Shown here piece by piece: positions 26,537-34,417 of a stretch of DNA of 62,343 nucleotides. Both the position numbers and the translations under genes were made by a program. The notes beneath the pieces are model-generated. The model was given only the letters and a program-made list of their open reading frames with translations. It made no database searches and was not told the DNA's origin. The stretch is from assembly GCF_002802905.1 (NCBI RefSeq), contig NZ_PEBK01000005.1:1-62343 (forward strand). The letters are read 5' to 3'. This DNA is from Bifidobacterium simiarum. GTDB lineage: Bacteria > Actinomycetota > Actinomycetes > Actinomycetales > Bifidobacteriaceae. Within the stretch, counting starts at the first letter, position 1. Each line of letters opens with the position of its first letter.

Positions 26537-26618
26537 CGGAGGGTGGCGTGTGTTGCCGGACCGTAAGGACTTGGCCTGAGCGGCCCGGAGCGTGTCCGGG
26601 AATACACGCCACCCTCCG
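26537..26618 (+). repeat. Structured hairpin element, copy 4
   Basis: Arms of 25 bases (26537-26561 and 26594-26618) match at 23 positions and enclose a core reading CGTAAGGACTT, GGCC-tgagc-GGCC, CGGAGCGT. With the inner ends of the arms (GGAC/GTCC) this gives GACCGTAAG ... GTGTC, the same frame as the three copies at 56-58 kb. The arm sequence is unrelated to theirs. It lies between convergent genes, 14 bases after the dehydrogenase stop. No T-run follows. Confidence 0.75.
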
Positions 26619-26647
26619 CCCCAGTGGTCTTCTGATTTATCGGTGAT

Positions 26648-27655
26648 CTACCGGGCGGTGGATTCGCGTTCGATGAGCTTGTATCCCACGGTCACCGTCT
26701 GCGGATAGCGCTCCTCGTCCGGATGCTCGATGCGGTGGGTGAGCAGGGAGACCGCCGCCTGCGCCATGCTGGTGAAGTCCACGGCGATGGTGCTCAATGT
26801 CGGCACGCTGTACTGGCCGTCCGTGATGCCGTCGAAGCCGATCACGGCCACGTCCTTCGGTACGTCGACGCCGCGGTCCGCAAGACCGCGCAGCACGCCG
26901 AGAGCCAGTCCGTCGCTTGGGCAGTACAGGCCGTCGAATCCGAGGTCGTCGTCCGCCCACCGGTGCCCGGCCTCGACGCCGCCCTGACGGGACCACGGCA
27001 CGCTGATCAGCGAGCGTTCGTCGTCGAAGTCGAGGCCGAGCGCCAGACACTCGTGCTTGGCCGCCAGCATGCGCACCTGCTGCGAGGCGCCGGGATCCGA
27101 CTCCGGGGGAATGTCGTGCCCCACCAGTCCGATATGGCGGCAGCCCTTGTCGTACAGGTGCCGGATCGCCGCACGCGTGCCGGACTGACTCGGCGCGTTC
27201 ACCTGATCGTACGGGCTGTCGATCGTGTAGTCCTCGAGCAGCACCGACGGGTGCGAGGCCAAGGCCTTCGAGGCGTGCTTGGCGTTGATGCCGATGATGC
27301 CGTCGGAAAACAGGTACGACATGTCCCGTTCGCGGCCTTGGGAGTCCACCAGATACCTGGACGATTCGATGAGCATGTGCATGCCCTGCTTGTTGAGCTC
27401 GGCGGCGAACTGCATGGCCAGACTGGAGAAGTAGGCGCCGTCGATGCCTGCGGTGAGGAAGGTGACGGTGCCGCTTCTGCCGGTTCTCAGCGACTGCGCG
27501 GAGATGTTCATGCGGTAGCCGAGCTTCTCCGCCGCGGCCACCACCTTCTGCGTGGTCTTCGGCGTCACCAGATCCATGCCGCGCAGGGCCCGGGACGCGG
27601 TGGTCGCCGTGACGCCGGCTTCCCTGGCGACGTCCTTCAGCGTGACCATACCCAT
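26648..27655 (-). CDS. LacI-family transcriptional repressor
   Basis: A 335-residue regulator. The N-terminal helix-turn-helix and hinge are clear: MVTLKDVAREAGVTATTASRALRG (3-26), then KLGYRMNISAQSLRTGRSG. The rest is a periplasmic-binding-like sugar sensor ending in IGFDGITDGQYSVPTLSTI and a Y-K-LIERES tail. It would repress catabolic genes until a sugar effector binds. ATG 27655 is chosen because AAGGAGG lies just upstream; longer frames have no ribosome site. An ATCGAT operator sits 16 bases before the start, suggesting autoregulation, and equal sites precede the pectin genes, so this is the best candidate for their regulator. Confidence 0.92.
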   Translation of the reverse strand: MGMVTLKDVAREAGVTATTASRALRGMDLVTPKTTQKVVAAAEKLGYRMNISAQSLRTGRSGTVTFLTAGIDGAYFSSLAMQFAAELNKQGMHMLIESSRYLVDSQGRERDMSYLFSDGIIGINAKHASKALASHPSVLLEDYTIDSPYDQVNAPSQSGTRAAIRHLYDKGCRHIGLVGHDIPPESDPGASQQVRMLAAKHECLALGLDFDDERSLISVPWSRQGGVEAGHRWADDDLGFDGLYCPSDGLALGVLRGLADRGVDVPKDVAVIGFDGITDGQYSVPTLSTIAVDFTSMAQAAVSLLTHRIEHPDEERYPQTVTVGYKLIERESTAR

Positions 27656-27670
27656 GTTGCCTCCTTCGGT

Positions 27671-27684
27671 GTTATCGATATCAT
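27671..27684. promoter_or_regulatory. Putative LacI operator, autoregulatory
   Basis: GTTATCGATATCAT, just upstream of the lacI ribosome site. It is the same motif as at 5374, 7825 and 16767, which links this repressor with those genes. Confidence 0.5.
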
Positions 27685-27858
27685 ACGCTGGGACGGCGGA
27701 CGGACGCCGTGGTGAAATGTCGTCCGGCTCACAATGCAAATCATGGCGAAGACTAGGCGATGACATCTTTCGTTCCTATGTTGAGAGTTGCCGCCGGAAA
27801 GGCGGACGTCGTCGGAATTCCCGATGACGGTACAAAAGAAGAAACAGAGGTAAGCAAA

Positions 27859-27987
27859 ATGGCATTCGATAAGAAGAACTTCGTTCGTGGTCTGGCTCTG
27901 GCGAGCTTCTCCGACATGAACTACATCGACGACGAGATGGCGAAGACCATGTGCCAGATCGGTCGCGAAATGATGGAGAACAAGTGA
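27859..27987 (+). CDS. Conserved 42-residue small protein, paralogue of the one at 3692
   Basis: The product starts MAFDKKNFVRGLALASFSDM and continues with NYIDDEMAKTMCQIGREMMENK. It aligns with the 41-residue protein at 3692-3817 over the full length with one inserted residue. Shared positions include F, KKN, RG, AL, F, M, Y, DE, AKT, Q and RE. AGAGG lies about 9 bases before ATG 27859. It lies between lacI (divergent) and the GH36 gene. A hairpin like the one after the first paralogue follows at 28034, then a strong terminator. It has one Cys and no recognisable domain. Function unknown. Confidence 0.75.
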   Translation: MAFDKKNFVRGLALASFSDMNYIDDEMAKTMCQIGREMMENK

Positions 27988-28033
27988 TCCCTCGGTCGGT
28001 GACGAATACGACCGATCGATAGGATCGAGATAA

Positions 28034-28068
28034 GGGATACGGCCAAAGGCGTCCGTATGCACCCGTCC
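28034..28068 (+). other. Hairpin related to that after the first small protein
   Basis: GGGATACGG - loop - CCGTAT...CCCGTCCC. Aligned with 3883-3914 it shares GGCGTCCGTAT and CGTCCCGG, so the small gene and its 3' hairpin appear to be a duplicated unit. There is no T-run here. Confidence 0.6.
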
Positions 28069-28099
28069 CGGCGTGGCCGGGAACGTGGGATGAAGGTGA

Positions 28100-28126
28100 T
28101 CTCGTCGTGGGCGACGGGATTTTTTG
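28100..28126 (+). terminator. Rho-independent terminator after second small protein
   Basis: TCTCGTCG - tggg - CGACGGGA (one G-U pair) followed directly by TTTTTTG. Confidence 0.85.
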
Positions 28127-28195
28127 TATGTGCGGCATGGTGTTCGCCGCGATCGACGGCAAGCCGCACTATGGTTTCCGATACACTGGCATTGA

Positions 28196-28219
28196 TTTTT
28201 TGAAATCGCTTTCAAAAAA
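28196..28219. promoter_or_regulatory. Perfect LacI-type operator before GH36
   Basis: TTTTTTGAAA - TCGC - TTTCAAAAAA: ten-base arms, fully complementary. The inner TGAAA-n-CG-n-TTTCA pattern is typical of LacI-family operators but differs from the ATCGAT sites, so a different regulator probably acts here. It is about 103 bases before the GH36 start. Confidence 0.6.
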
Positions 28220-28321
28220 ATGACGCGGCGGGGCGTCTGTGCGGACGGAGTCGGTGAGCGGACCGGGCTCGCAGCATGACGCAACCGCGATACGCAGTCA
28301 ACATACAGTAAAGGATGATCA

Positions 28322-30472
28322 ATGAGGACGATTCTGCTGAAGGAGACCGTAGACGCCACCTGCGCCATCTATCGGCGAGATGATGAAACCGGTGTCGTCG
28401 AGCTGCTACTGGTGCCGGGCGACATGGCCGGAGCGGTGGTACGGGACGACTGTGCCGCCGAACCGCTGGTGCAGGCCAAGGTGATCGGCGACGACTATCC
28501 GTTCGGCTTCTCGCAGGGGCGGACCATGCGGTTCTCGAAGACCGTGGCACACATGCGGTTCGGCGATCCGCGGGTGACGCGCGGCGAATCCGGGCATGTC
28601 GGCGCATCCGGCGAGACCCGTATCACGACCCTCATCGACGACGAGCGCGGCTGGCACTACGAGCATGTGCTGGTCATGTCCGAGCGCAGCGAGGCCGTGG
28701 AGATCCACACCTCCGTGGTCAACGACGGCGCGGATCCGGTCACCTTCGAGATGCTGTCGAGCTTCACGCTCGGCTCACTCTCGCCGTTCTCCATCGGCCT
28801 CGATCCGGAGAACCTGACGCTGCATCGCATGCGCAGCACCTGGAGCGCCGAAGGCCGTCTGCTCTCCCAGCCGATCGAGGATCTGGAACTGGAGCCGAGC
28901 TGGCAGCGGTTCTCCGCCAACTCTCTGCGATTCGGCTCGATCGGCAGCTTCCCGGTTCGAGAATGGGTGCCGTTCGTCGCCGTCGAGGATTCGGCGCACG
29001 GCGTGACCTGGGCGGCGGCCACCACGCACGCCTCCAGCTGGCAGATCGAGGCCTACCGTCGCGACGACGGGCTGAGCCTGTCCGGCGGCATCGCGGACCG
29101 TGAATTCGGCCAGTGGACGAAGACCCTGCTGCCCGGGGAACGCTTCGACGCACCGAAGGCGGTGCTCGCCGTGACGTCCGGCGACGTGGACCGGGCGGCG
29201 CAGATGGTGGCCGGCAATGTGCGCCGGTACCTCGACGTGCCGCGATCCGAGGACCACCTGCCGATCATCTTCAACGAATTCTGCTCCACTTGGGGTCAGC
29301 CCACCGAGCGGAGCGTGCTCGAACAGCTTGACGCGGTCCGCGCGCTCGGCGTGGAATACTTCGTCATCGACGCCGGCTGGTTCGACGACGCGGCCTTCGA
29401 GGCGGCCAGCCGATTCGGCAAATGGCAGGTGAGCGACAAGGCGTTCCCGCACGGCATGAAGCCGGTGGTGGACGCGATTCACGACGCCGGCATGAAGGCC
29501 GGCATCTGGTTCGAATTCGAGGTGGCCGGCCGTGAGGAGCCTGACTGCTTCAACAAGGCCGAATGGCTGCTCAGACGCGACGGTCTGCCGATCACCTCCG
29601 GCAACCGCCGCTGGTGGGACATGCGCAACCCCGACGTACGCGAATACCTGGCCGGCAGGGTCATCGACTTCCTGCGCGACAACGGATTCGACTACATGAA
29701 GGTGGACTACAACGACACCATCGGCATCGGCTGTGAGACCCCGGGCCATCCCGAAACGTCGCTGGGGGAGGGGCTGTACGAGCAGATCCGGGCGTCGCAG
29801 GACTTCTTCCGGCGCATCCGACGGGAACTGCCCGACCTGATGATCGAGATCTGCGCGTCCGTCGGCCACCGTCTCGTCCAGTCGTTCATGGAGATCGGCG
29901 CGATGGCCAGCTTCTCCGACGCGCACGAATGCGACTACATCCCCGTCGTCGCCGCGAACATGCACCGTATGATCCTGCCGCGCCAGTCGCAGATCTGGGC
30001 CGTGGTCCGCGACGAGGAATCGATCGCCAAGCTGCACTACCAGATCTGCTCCGGTCTGCTCGGCCGTCTCTGCTTCTCCGGGGACGCCAACGCGTTCTCC
30101 GGCGAGAAGAACGAGGTGATCCGCCGCGGCGTGGCGTTCTACCGTGAGGCCGCGCCCGTCATCGACCACGGGATCAGCGAGTGGTTCGGCCCCCGGATCC
30201 GTAGCTACCGTCATCCGCGCGGGTGGCAGGCCATCGTACGCCGGGGGGAGCCGGGAACCGCGGCCGAGGGACGGACGCTCGTCGTTCTGCACACCTTCCA
30301 CGACGTGCCCGACGCGGTGACGATCGACCTGACCGACATTCCCGGCCCGATTGACGCCGACCGTCTCGGCCAGGCGTTCCGCCGCGAAGGGATCGACGTT
30401 GCGCTCGCCGACGGCAGGCTGACCGTATCTGGTTTGACCGACTTCGACGGCGTGGCCGTGCTGCTCGGGTAG
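28322..30472 (+). CDS. GH36 alpha-galactosidase
   Basis: A 716-residue enzyme with an N-terminal beta-supersandwich (1-300), a TIM barrel (about 310-620) and a C-terminal beta domain. The nucleophile is Asp462 in YMKVDYND; the acid/base is Asp533 in FSDAHECD. The CSTWGQPTE and VIDAGWF segments are GH36 hallmarks, although C replaces the more usual N-S of NSWEA-type motifs. It removes terminal alpha-galactose from raffinose-type sugars or galactan/galactomannan oligosaccharides in the cytoplasm; there is no signal peptide. It is monocistronic, downstream of its own operator and convergent with an MFS gene. Confidence 0.92.
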   Translation: MRTILLKETVDATCAIYRRDDETGVVELLLVPGDMAGAVVRDDCAAEPLVQAKVIGDDYPFGFSQGRTMRFSKTVAHMRFGDPRVTRGESGHVGASGETRITTLIDDERGWHYEHVLVMSERSEAVEIHTSVVNDGADPVTFEMLSSFTLGSLSPFSIGLDPENLTLHRMRSTWSAEGRLLSQPIEDLELEPSWQRFSANSLRFGSIGSFPVREWVPFVAVEDSAHGVTWAAATTHASSWQIEAYRRDDGLSLSGGIADREFGQWTKTLLPGERFDAPKAVLAVTSGDVDRAAQMVAGNVRRYLDVPRSEDHLPIIFNEFCSTWGQPTERSVLEQLDAVRALGVEYFVIDAGWFDDAAFEAASRFGKWQVSDKAFPHGMKPVVDAIHDAGMKAGIWFEFEVAGREEPDCFNKAEWLLRRDGLPITSGNRRWWDMRNPDVREYLAGRVIDFLRDNGFDYMKVDYNDTIGIGCETPGHPETSLGEGLYEQIRASQDFFRRIRRELPDLMIEICASVGHRLVQSFMEIGAMASFSDAHECDYIPVVAANMHRMILPRQSQIWAVVRDEESIAKLHYQICSGLLGRLCFSGDANAFSGEKNEVIRRGVAFYREAAPVIDHGISEWFGPRIRSYRHPRGWQAIVRRGEPGTAAEGRTLVVLHTFHDVPDAVTIDLTDIPGPIDADRLGQAFRREGIDVALADGRLTVSGLTDFDGVAVLLG

Positions 30473-30513
30473 CGAGTCGCGGCGCCGTGGAAGACCCGGC
30501 ACCGCAGATACGT

Positions 30514-30546
30514 TGAGGGCCGTACCCCGAATCGGGATACGGCCCT
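30514..30546. terminator. Hairpin between convergent GH36 and MFS genes
   Basis: GAGGGCCGTA-CCC pairs with GGG-A-TACGGCCCTC. It stands between convergent genes and could serve both. T-runs are weak on both sides. Confidence 0.6.
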
Positions 30547-30603
30547 CATCGTTGCCGCAAGCGGCAGTGAAGTTTGGGAGAATAGCTCAGAGAATAACCG
30601 GGA

Positions 30604-31854
30604 TCACTTCACCCCCTTGATGCCGAACACGGAGACGGCCGCGATGGACAGGACGATGAAGCCCATCGGGAACAGGCCCATGTAGCCGAAGATGCCGATC
30701 ACGGCCGCGGCCAGCAGCGGGGCGAGCATCTGGCCGATGGTGCCGGCCACGTTGAGGAATGCGAGATCCTTCGCGGCGTTCTTCTGGCTCGGCAGCACGG
30801 AGGTCATCAGCGCCTGATCGAGGGCGACGAAGATGCCGCCGCCAAGACCGGACAGTGCCACGTAGATCGTGTACATCAGCGGCGTGGGGATGAAGAACGG
30901 CAGCCAGCAGGGCACGCCCACGAGGAACACGGCGATGGCGACCGGCACCTTGATGGTCTTGAGCTTGTCGGCCAGCGGGCCGGAGATCACGGCGGCGACG
31001 ATGGCCATGACGAGGCTCATCGCGGCCATGAGGCTCATCCACTTGGCGGCCGCCTCGGCCGGGGTGTGCATGTAGTCGGTCAGCGTGTACAGACGGTAGG
31101 TGCCGATGCCGCCGGGCATCATGTACATGAGACGGGCGAGGGCGGCGAACCAGTAGTCACGGCCGGCGTGGCGCGGCGGCAGGAAGTTCGTGGTGAACGA
31201 CTCCCACGAGAACTTCTCGCGCGGCACGCCCTTGTTCGACTTCTCCTGGCAGATCACGACGGCGAGGATCAGGGCGATGTCGGCCACGATCAGCAGGATG
31301 AACACGCCCTGGGAGACGTTGGTGATGTACAGGGAGGCCAGCGACTGCGCGCCGTTGAGGCCGATCTGCGTGGCCACGCCGAACATGGAGCTCGCCGTGC
31401 CGCGGTACTTCGGGGCGATGAGGTCGGGCATCCATGCCATGGCCGCGGCCATCACCGCGTTGTACCACACCACGTACACGTACCATGCGCCCAGCGCCAC
31501 GGTGGCATCGGATGCGGTGGCGAAGATCACGAGGCAGACCGAGGCGAGGATGCCGCCTCCGACGATCCACGGGGTTCGGGCGCCGAAGCGGGTGCGCGTC
31601 ATGTCGCACAGCGCGCCGCAGATGAAGCCGGCGAACACGGAGATCAGCAGGGTGATGCTGGTGGCGCTCGCCACCATGGAGACCTTCTGGTCGGGGGCGA
31701 TCATCTCGATCTTCGCGGGCAGCAGCACGGCGCTGATGCCGAAGAACGGGGCGTAGAAGCCGATGGTGCCGAAGAACTGCGCGATCGATGCCCTCCATGG
31801 GAATGAGGTCTGTTCGGCGTCGCTGACCGCGGCGCTGTTCACCTTGATGTTCAA
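30604..31854 (-). CDS. MFS transporter, probable sucrose/oligosaccharide carrier
   Basis: A 416-residue, 12-helix major facilitator. The motif GALCDMTRTRFGARTPWIVGG (near residue 80) is the cytoplasmic loop 2-3 signature of the SLC45-like/GPH-related sugar carriers. It is divergent from the amylosucrase gene, a partnership typical of bifidobacterial sucrose loci, so sucrose uptake is the best guess. No ScrR-type regulator is adjacent. ATG 31854 is preceded by AAAGGAG on its strand. The gene ends convergently with GH36. Confidence 0.9.
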   Translation of the reverse strand: MNIKVNSAAVSDAEQTSFPWRASIAQFFGTIGFYAPFFGISAVLLPAKIEMIAPDQKVSMVASATSITLLISVFAGFICGALCDMTRTRFGARTPWIVGGGILASVCLVIFATASDATVALGAWYVYVVWYNAVMAAAMAWMPDLIAPKYRGTASSMFGVATQIGLNGAQSLASLYITNVSQGVFILLIVADIALILAVVICQEKSNKGVPREKFSWESFTTNFLPPRHAGRDYWFAALARLMYMMPGGIGTYRLYTLTDYMHTPAEAAAKWMSLMAAMSLVMAIVAAVISGPLADKLKTIKVPVAIAVFLVGVPCWLPFFIPTPLMYTIYVALSGLGGGIFVALDQALMTSVLPSQKNAAKDLAFLNVAGTIGQMLAPLLAAAVIGIFGYMGLFPMGFIVLSIAAVSVFGIKGVK

Positions 31855-32209
31855 GTCATGCTCCTTTGCGATGGAACGAGTGCGGGATCGTGTCGATCCG
31901 ATTCATGTCGTAACGGCTACCCATGAAGACGACGTGCGGCAGATCCGCCTGCGGCTCCCGCCACCTGTTGCGGGATGTTGCCTCTGTTGGGTAACTAGTT
32001 ACATCGTTGCAATTACAATAACACAGATTGTCGAATCGCAAAATTCGGCGTGTGTGTGACGGTGACGCGGACGGGGAGGGGCACCCGTTCCCGATCGGCC
32101 CGTTCTTGCCGGATCGAAACGAATCCGTGCCGTCTGGCGTGTCAATCGGTTGTCGCCCACCATGGGGTGCGATAAGCTGAACATGGCCGAAAAACAAAGG
32201 AGTTTTCGC
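31855..32209. promoter_or_regulatory. Divergent promoter region, MFS/amylosucrase, with palindrome
   Basis: It contains the perfect palindrome GTAACTAGTTAC (31991-32002), then CAATTACAATAAC in an AT-rich stretch (about 31985-32045). This is a likely operator for one or both genes. No gene is visible in the gap. Confidence 0.45.
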
Positions 32210-34024
32210 ATGACCAGCAACGAATCCGCCACCACCGACACCCTGTTCCAGAAGCGTCTGGCCCACCATCACGACGAACTGGCCTGGCTGTTCAACGAAC
32301 TGTACGACGATCCCGCGGCGCTGCAGGATCTGGAGAAGACCATGGCCGAGGCGTATACCGCCCGACCGGCCGATCTCAAGGACCTCGACGCCAGGCGCGA
32401 GGCCGATCCCGAATGGTACAAGCGCGGCAACATGTTCGGCATGACGATGTACACCGACCTGTTCGCCGGGGACCTGAAGAAGCTCGCCGAGAAGATCCCG
32501 TACCTTCAGGAGCAGAAGCTCACCTACCTGCATCTCATGCCGCTGCTGCAGATGCCGCATCCGAACAACGACGGCGGCTACGCGATCGAGGACTTCGACA
32601 ACGTGGACCCGTCCCTCGGCACCAACGAGGATCTCGCCGCGCTCACCGCCAAGCTGCGCAAGGCCGGCATCAGCCTGTGCCTCGACTTCGTGATGAACCA
32701 CACCGCCTCCACCCACCGCTGGGCCATGGCCGCCAAGGCGGGCGACCCCGAATACCAGGACTACTACAGCTGCTACGACGACCGCACCATCCCCGACCAG
32801 TACGATGCCGTCGTCCCGCAGGTGTTCCCCAACACCGCACCCGGCAACTTCACCTGGAGCGAGGAGATGCACAAGTGGGTGCTCACCTCGTTCTACCCGT
32901 TCCAGTGGGACCTCAACTACCGCAACCCCAAGGTGTTCATCGCCATGATGCGCAGCGTGCTGCATCTGGCGAACCTCGGCGTCGAGGTGCTGCGCATCGA
33001 CGCCGTGCCGTACATCTGGAAGGAACTGGGCACGAACTGCCGCAACCTGCCGCAGGTGCACACCATCGTGCGCATGCTGCGCATGGTGTTGGAAACGGTC
33101 TGCCCGGCCGTGGTGCTCAAGGGCGAGGTGGTGATGGCCCCCAAGGAGCTGGCCGCCTACTTCGGCACCCCCGACAAGCCGGAATGCCACATGCTGTACA
33201 ACGTCTCGATCATGGTGAACCTGTGGAGCGCGCTGGCCAACGGCGACACGCGTCTGCTCAAGGCGCAGATCGACGCGCTGAACGCCCTGCCCGAGAACTG
33301 CTGGTTCGTCAACTACCTGCGCTGCCATGACGACATCGGCTGGGGTCTCGACGAGGCCGAGGAGGAGCGTCTCGGCATCGACCCGCTCAAGCACAAGGAG
33401 TTCCTGTACCACTTCTACGAGGGCTGCGTGCCCGGCAGCTGGGCGATGGGCGAACTGTACAACTACGACGAGGCCAGCAAGGACGCCCGCAGCTGCGGCA
33501 CCACGGCCAGCCTGTGCGGCGTGGAGCGCGCCCTGATCACCCATGACAAGCCGGCGCTCGACATGGCCATGAACCGTGACCTGCTCATGCACCGGGCGGT
33601 CTCGTTCCTGCGCGGATTCCCGATGCTCAGCTGCGGCGACGAGATCGTGCAGCTCAACGGCTGGGACTACAAGGAGGATCCGGACCGCGTGGAGGACAGC
33701 CGCAACCTGCACCGCAGCAAGTTCGACTGGGAGAAGGCCAAGCTGCGCACCAAGCCCGGCACCCTGCAGTATGAGATGTGGGAGGGTCTGGAGCAGGTGC
33801 GCGAGATGCGCGACGACCCCTGCTTCGCCCCCGAGGCGCACGTCGACACGCTTGGCGTGGGCAACGACTCGGTGCTCGCCGTCGAGCGTCAGTCCGAAGG
33901 CCGTACGCTGATCGGACTGTTCAACTTCTCCGCCGGCACGCAGAGCGCCCGGGTCCCGCTGCCCGGCGGTGGCGTGCAGGACGTCGAGCTGACCCCGTAC
34001 GAACCGAGGATCATCGAGGTATGA
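32210..34024 (+). CDS. Amylosucrase (GH13)
   Basis: A 604-residue GH13 enzyme of the amylosucrase subgroup. An N-terminal helical domain precedes the barrel, whose NDGGYAIEDFDNVDPSLGTNEDL (120-142) and LCLDFVMNHTASTH segments are characteristic. Catalytic residues: nucleophile Asp264 in VLRIDAVP, acid/base Glu306 in VLKGEVV, stabiliser Asp374 in RCHDD. It transfers glucose from sucrose to an alpha-glucan and frees fructose, or hydrolyses sucrose. The length suits the family (about 630). ATG 32210 has AAAGGAG ahead; ATG 32184 lacks one. Sucrose phosphorylase is the alternative GH13 in this genus, but the N-terminal domain excludes it. Confidence 0.9.
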   Translation: MTSNESATTDTLFQKRLAHHHDELAWLFNELYDDPAALQDLEKTMAEAYTARPADLKDLDARREADPEWYKRGNMFGMTMYTDLFAGDLKKLAEKIPYLQEQKLTYLHLMPLLQMPHPNNDGGYAIEDFDNVDPSLGTNEDLAALTAKLRKAGISLCLDFVMNHTASTHRWAMAAKAGDPEYQDYYSCYDDRTIPDQYDAVVPQVFPNTAPGNFTWSEEMHKWVLTSFYPFQWDLNYRNPKVFIAMMRSVLHLANLGVEVLRIDAVPYIWKELGTNCRNLPQVHTIVRMLRMVLETVCPAVVLKGEVVMAPKELAAYFGTPDKPECHMLYNVSIMVNLWSALANGDTRLLKAQIDALNALPENCWFVNYLRCHDDIGWGLDEAEEERLGIDPLKHKEFLYHFYEGCVPGSWAMGELYNYDEASKDARSCGTTASLCGVERALITHDKPALDMAMNRDLLMHRAVSFLRGFPMLSCGDEIVQLNGWDYKEDPDRVEDSRNLHRSKFDWEKAKLRTKPGTLQYEMWEGLEQVREMRDDPCFAPEAHVDTLGVGNDSVLAVERQSEGRTLIGLFNFSAGTQSARVPLPGGGVQDVELTPYEPRIIEV

Positions 34025-34417
34025 TTCCGCGGTGATCTCGCGGTGATCCGGAGGGACCGCCGGGGAACGTGATCCGGCGTCTTCGGACCGTTCTCGGATT
34101 GCCCCCGGGCCCTTCTCGGGGTCGTACGTTATGAAATCGTGCCGTCGGCATGGAGATTGACCTCCCCTCCGTGCCGACGGCATTGTCATGTCAGCGTCAT
34201 TGTCATGTCAGTGGCATTGCCATGTCCGATGACCGGTCGATCCCCATGCCATCCGTCCCATGCCGTCTGGGCCCATGCCGTCTGGCCCATGTTATCCGTC
34301 CCATGCCGTTCCGTCCGATTCGCCCCATATAGGCGACGCGTATTTGAGGGGCCTTCGCCGCGATCCTATGGTGTGAACCGCAATCCGGAAGCATTCGCAA
34401 CACGGAAGGAGAACGGC
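34025..34417. repeat. Intergenic region with hairpin and degenerate tandem repeats
   Basis: The hairpin TGCCGTCGGCA (34140-34150) / TGCCGACGGCA (34172-34182) follows the amylosucrase. From about 34184 to 34320 runs a degenerate array of CATGTCAG- and CCCATGCCGT-type units. No coding sequence is supported. Confidence 0.55.

Noticed and set aside
27859-27987. Longer start for the 42-residue protein (from 27760)
   Set aside because: The upstream part has no ribosome site, covers the lacI promoter side, and the paralogue at 3692 aligns only from the internal ATG.
32210-34024. Sucrose phosphorylase
   Set aside because: The helical N-terminal domain, about 600-residue length and NDGGYAIEDFDNVDPSLGT block fit amylosucrase instead.
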